A stretch of 23,505 bases of DNA from the NCBI RefSeq assembly GCF_019414865.1, contig NZ_DXLG01000010.1, forward strand, positions 1 to 23,505. The letters run 5' to 3'. Source of the stretch: Veillonella sp. (GTDB lineage: Bacteria; Bacillota; Negativicutes; Veillonellales; Veillonellaceae). Numbering within the stretch: position 1 is the stretch's first letter; the number at the start of each line of letters is the position of its first letter. Of the stretch, positions 6,450 through 14,401 are shown one piece after another. The notes below the pieces were generated by a model, which made no database searches, was not told the DNA's origin, and worked only from the letters and a program-made list of their open reading frames with translations. A program made the position numbers and the translations under genes.

Positions 6450-7823
6450 ATGAATATTGCAAGCCTTATTTTAGCTGCTGGTAAGGGTACGCGCATGAAG
6501 TCTAAATTGCCAAAGGTATTGCACAAGGTTGGCGGTAAGGCGATGGTAGAGCGCGTTCTTGAAACGGTTCAGTCTATCGGTACAAATCGCGATGTGGTTA
6601 TCGTAGGCTTTGGCGGTGATGCGGTACAAAATTACTTGGGGGACCGCGCTGAATTTGTTCGTCAAGAAGAGCAAAATGGTACAGGTCATGCTGTAAAAAT
6701 GGCTCAACCAGTGCTTGGTGATTATGATGGTACTATCTTATTACTTTGTGGCGATACACCACTTGTTACAAAAGAAAGTTTAGAAGCACTGTTAGAAGAA
6801 CATAAAAATTCTGGTGCAGCAGCGACAATTTTAACAGCTCATATGCCGGATCCAACAGGTTATGGACGTATTATCCGCAATGAAGCAGGTTCTGTAGTTC
6901 GCATTGTAGAGCAAAAAGATGGTAAACCAGAGGAATTAGCTGTTCAAGAAGTTAATACAGGCATGTATGCTTTTGATAGTAAAAAATTATGGCCTTGCTT
7001 AGATCAATTATCTGATGATAATGCACAAGGTGAATTGTATATCACTGATGTAGTTGGTATTCTTGTAAATGATGGCGACAAGGTAAGCGCGTATATGACA
7101 AAGGACTTTGAAGAGTCTCTAGGCGTAAACTCTCGCTTGCAATTAGCGGAAGCCGAAGCTATTTTGAAACATCGTAAAAATGTTGAGCTAATGACAGCTG
7201 GTGTTACTATTATTGATCCAGCCAATACATATGTAGCTCCAGAGGTAACAGTAGGGGCCGATACAATCTTGCATCCTGGCACAATCCTCGAAGGAAATAC
7301 TGTCATTGGTGAGCGCTGTGAAATTGGTCCACATACTCGTTTGACGAATGTAAAAGTAGGTAATGATACGATTATTCACTTCACATATGGTCATGACTGC
7401 GAAGTAAAAGACGGTGTAGATGTAGGTCCATATGTTCACTTGCGCCCTAATACCGTGCTTGGTAACAAGGTCCATGTAGGTAACTTCGTAGAGGTTAAAA
7501 ACTCCAATGTTGGGGAAGGTACTAAGTTCCCACATCTTTCCTACATCGGCGATAGCGACGTAGGCTCTGGTGTTAATATTGGCTGCGGTACGATTACTGT
7601 AAACTATGATGGTAAAGTTAAACATCGTACTACAATTGGCGATGGCGCTTTCGTAGGCTGTAATAGTAATTTAGTAGCTCCTGTAACAGTAGGTAATTAT
7701 AGCTATGTAGGTGCAGGTTCTACCATTACTAAAAATGTACCAGATAAGGCGTTAGCCGTAGGCCGTAGCAAGCAAATTGTGAAAGAAAATTGGGTAACTG
7801 ATGATACTTTCAAAAAGAAATAA
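6450..7823 (+). CDS. glmU: Bifunctional GlmU: GlcN-1-P acetyltransferase / GlcNAc-1-P uridyltransferase
   Basis: Cytosolic enzyme of 457 residues making UDP-GlcNAc, the precursor of peptidoglycan and lipid A, in two steps. The N-terminal uridyltransferase domain (about 1-230) shows LILAAGKGTRMKSKLPKVLH, NGTGHAV, LLCGDTPL (metal-binding Asp), EVNTGMYAF and GVNSRLQLAEAE. The C-terminal left-handed beta-helix (about 250-457) shows hexapeptide repeats and acetyltransferase motifs LRPNTVLG, NFVEVKN, PHLSYIGDSDVG (catalytic His) and GCGTITVNYDGKVKHRT. Length is normal for the family. An AGGAG site precedes the ATG. It lies 127 bases after purR; that gap contains a TATAAT (6353-6358) embedded in a small GATATAA/TTATATC dyad, so glmU may have its own start of transcription. 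The call is firm. Confidence 0.97.
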   Translation: MNIASLILAAGKGTRMKSKLPKVLHKVGGKAMVERVLETVQSIGTNRDVVIVGFGGDAVQNYLGDRAEFVRQEEQNGTGHAVKMAQPVLGDYDGTILLLCGDTPLVTKESLEALLEEHKNSGAAATILTAHMPDPTGYGRIIRNEAGSVVRIVEQKDGKPEELAVQEVNTGMYAFDSKKLWPCLDQLSDDNAQGELYITDVVGILVNDGDKVSAYMTKDFEESLGVNSRLQLAEAEAILKHRKNVELMTAGVTIIDPANTYVAPEVTVGADTILHPGTILEGNTVIGERCEIGPHTRLTNVKVGNDTIIHFTYGHDCEVKDGVDVGPYVHLRPNTVLGNKVHVGNFVEVKNSNVGEGTKFPHLSYIGDSDVGSGVNIGCGTITVNYDGKVKHRTTIGDGAFVGCNSNLVAPVTVGNYSYVGAGSTITKNVPDKALAVGRSKQIVKENWVTDDTFKKK

Positions 7824-7840
7824 AAAAATATTATAATTTT

Positions 7841-7869
7841 TTAACACAATTAGGGCAAAATAGTATACA
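7841..7869 (+). promoter_or_regulatory. Promoter of prs
   Basis: TTAACA (7841-7846) and TATACA (7864-7869) have a 17-base spacer; a TACAAT two bases further on is an alternative -10 box. This would leave a leader of about 75 bases before prs. No PurBox-like CCGAA was seen here. Confidence 0.5.
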
Positions 7870-7949
7870 ATAAAAAGGCAATAGTGTGTATCTGTAATGG
7901 ATGATTATGGATAAGTAACCAGTATAGGAACAAATGAAAGGGTAACAAA

Positions 7950-8903
7950 ATGGCATTTGAAGACGGCAAAAAACTTAAAATTTTCACAGGTAATGCGAAT
8001 CCTGCATTGGCAAAGGAAATTTGTGATTATTTAGGTTTGCCTTTAGGTGAAGCATTTGTAGGTCGCTTTAACAATGGCGAAGTACAAATTATGATTGATG
8101 AAAGCGTACGTGGCAAAGATGTATTTATCATTCAACCAACTAGCTATCCTGTAAACGACAATTTGATGGAATTAATGGTTATGGCTGATGCGTTAAAACG
8201 CGCTTCTGCACGCCATATTACTGCTGTAGTACCTTACTATGGCTATGCTCGCCAAGACCGTAAGACTCGTGGCCGTGAACCAATTACTGCAAAATTAGTA
8301 GCAAACTTGATGCAAACTTCTGGTATTACACGTCTTGTAACAATTGACTTACATGCAGGTCAAATTCAAGGCTTCTTTGATGTGCCAGTAGATCATTTAT
8401 ATGGTGCATCCATTTTAGCTAAATACATTAATGAAAAAAATCTTGAAGATGTGATTGTTGTATCTCCAGACCTTGGCGGTGTAACTCGTGCTCGTGATTT
8501 GGCTGACCGCATCGGTGCGCCAATCGCAATTATCGAGAAAAAACGTCCTGAACCAGGCGTAGCTAAAGTTATGAATCTTATTGGCGATGTAAAAGGTAAA
8601 AACTGCATCATCGTTGACGATATTGTAGATACAGCAGGTTCCCTTGTAGAAGGCGCTAAAGCATTAGAAGAATTTGGTGCAAAATCTGTTATGGCTGCTG
8701 TTACCCATGCTGTATTAACAGATCCAGCAAGTGAACGCATTGCAAACTCTAACATTAAAGAGCTAATCGTAACAAACACAATGCCATTACCAGAAAATTG
8801 CAAATTAGACAATGTAACGCAATTATCTGTAGCTCCATTATTGGGCGAAGCAATTATGCGTATCTTTCATGAAGTTTCAGTAAGTAATTTATTTGATAAA
8901 TAA
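7950..8903 (+). CDS. prs: Ribose-phosphate pyrophosphokinase (PRPP synthetase)
   Basis: Cytosolic enzyme of 317 residues that makes PRPP from ribose 5-phosphate and ATP, feeding purine, pyrimidine, His, Trp and NAD synthesis. Class I features are visible: an N-terminal KKLKIFTGNANPALAKEI stretch, RFNNGEVQI, the ATP-loop region YYGYARQDRKTRGREPITAK, the metal-binding DLHAGQIQGFFDVPVDHLY, VVSPDLGGVTRARDLA, and the PRPP loop IIVDDIVDTAGS. Length is typical. A GAAAGGG site lies seven bases before the ATG. It sits between glmU and pth as in Bacillus, but the ctc gene found between prs and pth there is absent; pth begins ten bases after the prs stop. Its product is the ligand sensed by PurR encoded two genes upstream. 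Confidence 0.97.
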   Translation: MAFEDGKKLKIFTGNANPALAKEICDYLGLPLGEAFVGRFNNGEVQIMIDESVRGKDVFIIQPTSYPVNDNLMELMVMADALKRASARHITAVVPYYGYARQDRKTRGREPITAKLVANLMQTSGITRLVTIDLHAGQIQGFFDVPVDHLYGASILAKYINEKNLEDVIVVSPDLGGVTRARDLADRIGAPIAIIEKKRPEPGVAKVMNLIGDVKGKNCIIVDDIVDTAGSLVEGAKALEEFGAKSVMAAVTHAVLTDPASERIANSNIKELIVTNTMPLPENCKLDNVTQLSVAPLLGEAIMRIFHEVSVSNLFDK

Positions 8904-8913
8904 TAGGTGATTC

Positions 8914-9492
8914 TTGAAATTAGTAGTAGGCCTTGGTAATCCAGGCAAGCAATATGAAGCGACAAAACATAATATTGGATTTATGGTTATCGATGCCATT
9001 GCCGATAGCGTACCTCACACGCCTTGGAAAGAGGAACAACGTGCAGAGGTGTGCAGTATTACTGTAGATGGTGAGAAGGTATTGCTTGTAAAGCCACAAA
9101 CATTTATGAATGCCAGTGGTGAATCTGTAGGTCCGTTGATGCGGTATTATAAGATTGACCCATCTGACGTGTATTGCATTTATGATGATATGGATTTACC
9201 GGTAGGCAAATTACGTATTCGACCAAATGGTAGTTCTGGTGGTCATAATGGGATTAAATCTTTAATCTCCCATATAGGCACAGAAAACTTTCCACGTTTC
9301 CGCGTAGGCATTGGCCGTCCGTTGCCACAATGGACTGTCATTGATCATGTGTTAGCACCATTTAGTGAAGAATCACAAGAGAAGGTACAAAAAGGTATCA
9401 AGGATACTGTGAAAGCAGTCTTAGGTACTTTAGAGGTGGGCATCGATAAAGGGATGAATCAATTCAATCCTAAGCGTCGTCCACAGCGATAA
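8914..9492 (+). CDS. pth: Peptidyl-tRNA hydrolase
   Basis: Cytosolic esterase of 192 residues that recycles tRNA from peptidyl-tRNA released early from ribosomes. Active-site marks: LVVGLGNPG (N9), TKHNIGF with catalytic H19, QTFMNASG, the Asp in IYDDMDLPVG, and SGGHNGIKS. The start is an unusual TTG: the reading MKLVVGLGNPG begins exactly there as in the family, an AGGTGA site ends three bases before it, and no better ATG exists. A TTG start so close to the ribosome site may keep expression low. It is probably co-transcribed with prs and ends at a strong terminator. Confidence 0.96.
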   Translation: MKLVVGLGNPGKQYEATKHNIGFMVIDAIADSVPHTPWKEEQRAEVCSITVDGEKVLLVKPQTFMNASGESVGPLMRYYKIDPSDVYCIYDDMDLPVGKLRIRPNGSSGGHNGIKSLISHIGTENFPRFRVGIGRPLPQWTVIDHVLAPFSEESQEKVQKGIKDTVKAVLGTLEVGIDKGMNQFNPKRRPQR

Positions 9493-9506
9493 ATAACATG
9501 CATAAG

Positions 9507-9539
9507 GGCATGAGTCTCATTGAGATTCATGCCTTTTTT
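9507..9539 (+). terminator. Strong intrinsic terminator after pth
   Basis: A 12-bp stem (9507-9518 with 9522-9533, one G-U pair) with a three-base loop and six T. The next gene's ribosome site begins within a few bases of the T run, so this hairpin lies in the leader of any read-through message into the decarboxylase gene. Confidence 0.9.
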
Positions 9540-9550
9540 ACGAGGTATAT

Positions 9551-11032
9551 ATGAGTAATCAAGAAAGAATGCCTTTTGTAGAGGCCTTAGAATCATATAA
9601 AAAACAACATTTTGTGCCTTTTCATACACCAGGCCATAAGATTGGTGTAGAAGCACCTCAACTACTAAAAGACTGGATGGGACCGGCATTACCATATGAC
9701 CTAGGTGTTATGTATGCCTTAGATGATTTACATGAACCTGAAGGTGAATTAAAAGAGGCTCAAGACTTAACAGCCCAGTTATATAGAGCTGATTATTGTT
9801 GGTTCTCCATTAATGGTACTACTGCTTTGATTGAAGCGATGATTATGGGCACTGTAGGTCCTGATGAAACGATTATCATTCCTCGAGAAGCACATCGTTC
9901 CGTTATTAGTGGACTTGTGTTATCTGGTGCCAAGCCTGTCTATATGGATTGCCAATTCGATGAGCGCTGGGGCATTCCTTTAGGTGTATCGTTGGACGAT
10001 GCAGTTAAAACCATGGATGCAAATCCAGAGGCAAAGGCGATTCTCTTAGTGTATCCAAATTACTATGGTGTAGGTGTCGATATTGTAAATATCGTAAAAG
10101 AAGCACATAAACGAGGCATGATTGTTCTTGTTGATGAAGCGCACGGTCCTCATTTACCATTTTCAAAAAATTTACCTATCGAGGCCATTGCAGCAGGTGC
10201 AGACTTAGTGGCACAGAGTACGCATAAATCGGTAGGCTCATTAACACAAACATCTTGGTTATTAGGGCAAGGTGAAAGAATTAATAAACGCCGCATTACA
10301 CAAATGCATCAAATGTTACAAAGTACGAGCCCAAATTATATCTTTTTGGCATCCTTAGATATGGCTCGCCATCAATTGGCTACAGTAGGTGAAGACCTAA
10401 TTCGTCGAACCGTGGAATTGAGCTTATATTTACGTAGTGAATTACATAAGATTTCTGGTATTACTACTATGGAATACAGAGACATAGAAGATCGAGTGGT
10501 AAACTATGACTGTACCAAGGTACTCATCGATGCTAAAGAACTAGGTCTTACAGGTGTTGCATTTGAACGGATGTTACGAGACCATCGTATTGAGGTGGAG
10601 TTAGTACAAGCTCATCATGTGCTAGTACTCATTACCATTGGCGATACAAAAGAATCAATAACGGCTCTTATTCAAGCAGTACAAGCTATTAGCGATACGG
10701 TGTTAAGTACATCTTATGAATCAAATAAGACACCGGATGAGAATTTGCAAAATCTTAGCAAACATTCAGTAGTATTGCCTGAGCCTATTGTACGTGTAAC
10801 GCCTCGTAATGCTATGTATGCTAATCGAGAGCAAGTACGGTTACAAGACGCACTTCATCGTATAGCAGGAGAGACAATTGCTTATTATCCTCCAGGGATT
10901 CCTTGTGTAGCAGTAGGTGAAGTGATTAGTGAGTCTGTGTTACAATATATAGAGAATCGTAAGGCTCTAGGTTATGTACCGAATGGGGCCGATGATATGA
11001 CATTGGAAACAATTTGGGTGTTACAGGAGTAA
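9551..11032 (+). CDS. Orn/Lys/Arg decarboxylase family protein (fold type I, PLP-dependent)
   Basis: PLP enzyme of 493 residues related to B. subtilis SpeA/YaaO, which decarboxylate basic amino acids to diamines or agmatine. Visible: VPFHTPGHKIG near the N-terminus, WFSINGTTALIEAMIMG, the VDEAHGPHLPF PLP-contact segment (D195, H198), and the Schiff-base Lys K226 in AQSTHKSVGSLTQTS. The C-terminal domain ends with ETIAYYPPGIPCVAVGE, typical of this group. It lacks the N-terminal wing domain of the large E. coli decarboxylases. The substrate cannot be read from sequence. Its place before tmk is the conserved Firmicutes position of yaaO. A GAGG site lies five bases before the ATG, directly behind the pth terminator, leaving no room for a promoter between them. 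tmk starts two bases after its stop. Confidence 0.88.
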   Translation: MSNQERMPFVEALESYKKQHFVPFHTPGHKIGVEAPQLLKDWMGPALPYDLGVMYALDDLHEPEGELKEAQDLTAQLYRADYCWFSINGTTALIEAMIMGTVGPDETIIIPREAHRSVISGLVLSGAKPVYMDCQFDERWGIPLGVSLDDAVKTMDANPEAKAILLVYPNYYGVGVDIVNIVKEAHKRGMIVLVDEAHGPHLPFSKNLPIEAIAAGADLVAQSTHKSVGSLTQTSWLLGQGERINKRRITQMHQMLQSTSPNYIFLASLDMARHQLATVGEDLIRRTVELSLYLRSELHKISGITTMEYRDIEDRVVNYDCTKVLIDAKELGLTGVAFERMLRDHRIEVELVQAHHVLVLITIGDTKESITALIQAVQAISDTVLSTSYESNKTPDENLQNLSKHSVVLPEPIVRVTPRNAMYANREQVRLQDALHRIAGETIAYYPPGIPCVAVGEVISESVLQYIENRKALGYVPNGADDMTLETIWVLQE

Positions 11033-11034
11033 TT

Positions 11035-11721
11035 ATGGGGACTTTAATCATACTAGAAGGTGGAGATGGCAGCGGTAAGGCTACACAAACTAAACTATTA
11101 GTAGAGCGATTAACCAAGGAAGGTCATGCAGTTAAATCTGTAAGCTTTCCGAATTATGATAGCGGTGCTGCTATGCCTATAAAAATGTATCTAGCTGGAG
11201 AATTTGGCAAAGATGTGCATGATGTAAATCCTTATGTGGCAAGCTCCATGTACGCTATCGATCGCTTTGCTTCCTTTAGAACTGATTGGGAACAGTTCTA
11301 TAAAAATGGGGGCATCATCATTGCAGATCGTTATACGACATCTAATATGGTGCACCAAATGGTAAAATACGACGATCAGAAGGAACGTACTGCATTTTTA
11401 GATTGGCTTGAAGACTTTGAGTTTAATAAATTTGGTTTGCCTACACCTGATGCAGTATGTCTCTTAGATATGCCTCTTGAAGTGAGTGAAGCCCTTATGG
11501 CAGAGCGCACTGGTAAAACAGGAGGTAATACAGGGGATATTCATGAAGGAAATCATCAGTATTTAGTAGCTGTTCACGATGCTTATGAAGAGCTAGTAGA
11601 ACGCTATCAATGGCACCGTATTCCATGTGCTATTAAAGATGGTGCTGGTCAATATGGGTTACGTACCATAGAAGATATTCATAACGATGTATATCAAGCA
11701 GTAGTAAATCTACTACCTTAG
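11035..11721 (+). CDS. tmk: Thymidylate kinase
   Basis: Cytosolic kinase of 228 residues converting dTMP to dTDP for DNA synthesis. The P-loop is EGGDGSGKATQ (8-18), in the GK(Q/A)TQ form seen in several Clostridia rather than the GKTT form of E. coli. The DR motif is IIADRYTTSN, and a LID-like segment ERTGKTGGNTGDIHEGN follows. The ATG at 11035 is chosen: AGGAG (11025-11029) overlaps the end of the decarboxylase gene and lies five bases before it, and the protein then begins at the conserved beta strand. The two genes are probably translationally coupled. A terminator follows directly. The call is firm. Confidence 0.94.
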   Translation: MGTLIILEGGDGSGKATQTKLLVERLTKEGHAVKSVSFPNYDSGAAMPIKMYLAGEFGKDVHDVNPYVASSMYAIDRFASFRTDWEQFYKNGGIIIADRYTTSNMVHQMVKYDDQKERTAFLDWLEDFEFNKFGLPTPDAVCLLDMPLEVSEALMAERTGKTGGNTGDIHEGNHQYLVAVHDAYEELVERYQWHRIPCAIKDGAGQYGLRTIEDIHNDVYQAVVNLLP

Positions 11722-11726
11722 GATAG

Positions 11727-11753
11727 GGCGACTCTTTTAAAAGTCGCCTTTTT
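11727..11753 (+). terminator. Intrinsic terminator after tmk
   Basis: GGCGACT (11727-11733) pairs with AGTCGCC (11742-11748), followed by five T. It starts six bases after the tmk stop. Confidence 0.88.
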
Positions 11754-11757
11754 CTTA

Positions 11758-11763
11758 TATAAT
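11758..11763 (+). promoter_or_regulatory. -10 box of a possible holB promoter
   Basis: Perfect TATAAT 33 bases before the holB start and just after the tmk terminator. The -35 position (TTTTAA, 17-base spacer) falls inside the terminator stem-loop and is poor, so the promoter is tentative, though one is expected here. Confidence 0.4.
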
Positions 11764-11796
11764 ATTAATATTGAGCATGTATTGATAGGAGGAGCT

Positions 11797-12837
11797 ATGA
11801 CATATTTTGATTCTATAATTGGTCAAGATTCGATCAAGGCACACCTATCGGAACTTGTAAGTCGCAATGCATTACCGCATAGCCTTTTGTTTTATGGTGA
11901 AGCAGGTCTTGGCAAGCTTGATATGGCCATAGGTCTTGCATCTCTATTGTTGGGGCGCCAAGTATTTTCTCAACCAAAGGGAGAAGCGTATTTAGCAGAT
12001 GTAAAGGAAGCACGTCTTGCCAATGGTGAGACGGAGAAACGCATCGAAGCAGAAGGCTTACCTATCTATATGGATAAGGGGGATGCCTTTTGGATTCGCC
12101 CTATGAAGACGACACTAAAGGTAGAGCAGTGGTATTCATTATTGCAAGAGCATCTGTCAGTAGCGGGTAATGGTAACCGTGTTGTCATTGTGGAGGACTT
12201 TCACACGGCCAATGCAGTCATGGCAAATGCTATGCTAAAAACTATTGAAGAACCGCCTGAGCAGGTATATTTCATTATTATTACGAACAAGATTAATACT
12301 GTATTACCAACCATCATTTCAAGATGTATGGGCGTAGGCTTTAACAGTGTTGATGTAGATACAATTCGCACAGCCCTCGTAGAGCGTGGCATCACAGGTG
12401 ATATTGAACAAGCTTTATTAGCCGGTCATGGTAATCCGCAGTTAGTAGAAAAATTGGCTACGCAAGGTCGCATTGAAATGCTTGAGTTAGCGGTTAAGGT
12501 AATGGACACCCTTGCCTTTGAAACGCGATGGTTTTCTATGATTTCCTTAGCTTGTGAAAATTTGCCTCGTGAAAGCCTAACAGAGTTGATGCACTGGTTG
12601 CGCCTTGTAAGTAGAGATATGATGGCTCTTAAGATGGATGCACAAGATGGACAATTACAAGTACCTATGTACAAAACTCAATTATTACGATTATTACCGC
12701 GCTGGTCTATGCAAGCATTGGCTAAGGTTATTACCGAAACATTGCAAGCAGAACGGGCTTTGCGTTTACATATAAAAACCGCTCTCGTGGTGGACGGTCT
12801 TTGTATCGCCCTTCATGATGCTCGGGAGGAGGACTAA
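11797..12837 (+). CDS. holB: DNA polymerase III clamp-loader subunit delta' (HolB)
   Basis: Clamp-loader ATPase-like subunit of 346 residues. Visible: an N-terminal FDSIIGQDSIKAHLSELV, a P-loop relative GEAGLGK (34-40) followed by Leu instead of Thr/Ser, a Walker-B-like VVIVEDFHTANAVMANAMLK with TIEEPP, and the arginine-finger SRC motif at 175-177. Like E. coli delta' it probably does not hydrolyse ATP itself. Odd point: the region between K40 and residue 120, which in many delta' proteins carries a four-Cys zinc module, has no Cys at all; the first Cys of the protein is C177. The ATG at 11797 has AGGAGG four bases upstream; a TTG at 11782 lies before that site and is rejected. ricT starts directly after the stop. 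The place before ricT matches B. subtilis holB. Confidence 0.9.
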   Translation: MTYFDSIIGQDSIKAHLSELVSRNALPHSLLFYGEAGLGKLDMAIGLASLLLGRQVFSQPKGEAYLADVKEARLANGETEKRIEAEGLPIYMDKGDAFWIRPMKTTLKVEQWYSLLQEHLSVAGNGNRVVIVEDFHTANAVMANAMLKTIEEPPEQVYFIIITNKINTVLPTIISRCMGVGFNSVDVDTIRTALVERGITGDIEQALLAGHGNPQLVEKLATQGRIEMLELAVKVMDTLAFETRWFSMISLACENLPRESLTELMHWLRLVSRDMMALKMDAQDGQLQVPMYKTQLLRLLPRWSMQALAKVITETLQAERALRLHIKTALVVDGLCIALHDAREED

Positions 12838-13683
12838 ATGCTAACCATAGTTGGCGTACGCTTTAAAAAGGCAGGGAAGATTTACTATTTTCTGCCTGAA
12901 CAATTAGAACTATCCGTTGGTGATGGGGTTATCGTTGAGACGGCACGTGGCGTCGAATACGGTACTGTTGTGATCGGACCTAAAGAGGTCTTTGAAGACA
13001 CTGTTGTAGCTCCTGTTAAGCCTGTTATTAGAAAGGCAACACCAAAAGATTTAAAACAAATCGAGAAGAATAAAGAACGGGAAGAAAAAGCCTTTGAAAT
13101 TTGTCTCGAAAAAATTGGTAAACGTAAGTTACCTATGAAACTTATCAATGTGGAATACACATTTGATATGAATAAAATTATATTCTTCTTTACAGCGGAT
13201 GGTCGTATCGACTTCCGTGAGCTTGTTAAGGATTTAGCCACCGTATTTAGAACACGTATTGAGTTACGCCAAGTAGGCGTTCGAGATGAGGCTAAGGTTC
13301 TAAATGGTATCGGCGCTTGTGGTCGACCGTTATGCTGTTCTAATTTCTTAGGTGATTTCACACCAGTTTCTATTCGCATGGCTAAGGATCAAAATTTGAG
13401 CCTAAATCCTACGAAAATTTCTGGTGTATGTGGTCGCTTGATGTGCTGCCTTAACTATGAAGATGATTTATATAAAAAGGGTGGCGACCTATATGTTAAG
13501 AAGGAACGACCTCAAGCTCCTCAAGATGTAGCACCTCCTGGGATTGGTAAAGAGGTCGTTACCGATGAAGGTATTGGTAAGGTCTTAAAGGTAAATCACC
13601 ATAAACATACAGTGAAGGTACAGCTCGAAGCAGGCCGTACTATCGATTTGAAATGGTCCGAGGTGGCATTGCCTGATGAATGA
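12838..13683 (+). CDS. ricT: RicT/YaaT, PSP1-family Fe-S protein
   Basis: Cytosolic PSP1-domain protein of 281 residues. In B. subtilis RicT forms the Y-complex with RicA and RicF, carries Fe-S clusters and guides RNase Y cleavage of some mRNAs; it also affects sporulation, competence and biofilm formation. Visible: an N-terminal IVGVRFKKAGKIYYF with GVEYGTVV, and two CxxxxCC clusters, C161/C166/C167 in ACGRPLCCSNF and C198/C203/C204 in VCGRLMCCLNY, the likely cluster ligands. The C-terminal part (about 240-281) has a small beta-rich segment. The ATG directly follows the holB TAA, with GGAGG inside the end of holB. The next gene overlaps its last eight bases, so this is a tight operon. In a Veillonella-like non-sporing host only the RNA-processing role is likely. 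Confidence 0.92.
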   Translation: MLTIVGVRFKKAGKIYYFLPEQLELSVGDGVIVETARGVEYGTVVIGPKEVFEDTVVAPVKPVIRKATPKDLKQIEKNKEREEKAFEICLEKIGKRKLPMKLINVEYTFDMNKIIFFFTADGRIDFRELVKDLATVFRTRIELRQVGVRDEAKVLNGIGACGRPLCCSNFLGDFTPVSIRMAKDQNLSLNPTKISGVCGRLMCCLNYEDDLYKKGGDLYVKKERPQAPQDVAPPGIGKEVVTDEGIGKVLKVNHHKHTVKVQLEAGRTIDLKWSEVALPDE

Positions 13684-14401
13684 TCAAGAACGACTTGATG
13701 ATTTAATTATCGATGGCTTACAAATTTATCAACGGACGGATATGTTTCGCTTTTCCTTTGATGCCATTGCACTCATTCACTTTTGCCGTTTCAATGGTCG
13801 TAAATCCTATGTTGACCTTGGCACGGGAACAGGTGTTATGCCACTTATAGGCACATCCCTAGGAGCGGGTCATATAACGGGTATTGATATTAACGAAACC
13901 CTTATCAAGTTAGCTCAGCGCAGTGTAGAACATAATGACAAAGGTCGTACAGTATCTATGTTGTGCGGCGATTATCGCCATATGTCGTATCGAGATATCC
14001 AAGATAAGCCCTTTGACGGCGTTATTGTAAATCCCCCTTTTTATGACTGTGAAAGCGGTGCAAAGCCTACATCTGAAGAGCGGACTGTAGCACTTCATGA
14101 TGAACATACAACCTTAGAAGATGTTTTGAAGGCTGTACAGTCCTTTATTAAGTGCAAGGGGCGCTTGTGGATGATTTATAGTGCTAGTCGCCTCCAATAT
14201 GTGCTACATGAACTGGAAGCCGCTAACTTTCAAGCTAAGCGCATTCGGTTTATCCACGGCTTGGTAGATAAACCGGCGAAACTTGTGCTAATAGAGGCTC
14301 TCTATCAAGGTAAAGCTGGCCTTGTATTAGAACCACCACTCATCGTTTATGAGAAACCAAATGTGTACACAAAGGAGGTGTCCTCTTGGTATGAACGATA
14401 A
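13676..14401 (+). CDS. trmN6: TrmN6-type tRNA/N6-adenine methyltransferase (YabB family)
   Basis: SAM-dependent methyltransferase of 241 residues, related to the enzyme that makes m6A37 in tRNA1(Val) and to B. subtilis YabB. Visible: QIYQRTDMFRFSFDAIAL near the N-terminus, the SAM-binding motif I VDLGTGTGVMPL, the GIDINE acidic loop, and the amino-methyltransferase motif NPPFY (119-123). The substrate is assigned by family only. The ATG lies in the last eight bases of ricT with a GAGGTGG stretch upstream; the end overlaps rsmI by 11 bases. This conserved neighbourhood is the main support for the YabB call. There is no sign of damage. Confidence 0.87.
   Translation: MNDQERLDDLIIDGLQIYQRTDMFRFSFDAIALIHFCRFNGRKSYVDLGTGTGVMPLIGTSLGAGHITGIDINETLIKLAQRSVEHNDKGRTVSMLCGDYRHMSYRDIQDKPFDGVIVNPPFYDCESGAKPTSEERTVALHDEHTTLEDVLKAVQSFIKCKGRLWMIYSASRLQYVLHELEAANFQAKRIRFIHGLVDKPAKLVLIEALYQGKAGLVLEPPLIVYEKPNVYTKEVSSWYER

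Noticed and set aside
7822..7842. A-run/T-run symmetry right after glmU, resembling a terminator
   Set aside because: The stem would be almost wholly A-T, with no G-C core; too weak to call.
12885..13379. Antisense open frame of 164 codons opposite ricT
   Set aside because: No ribosome site, no recognisable domain, and it mirrors the conserved RicT reading; a shadow frame. The same holds for antisense frames opposite glmU (7188-7625) and prs (8393-8812).
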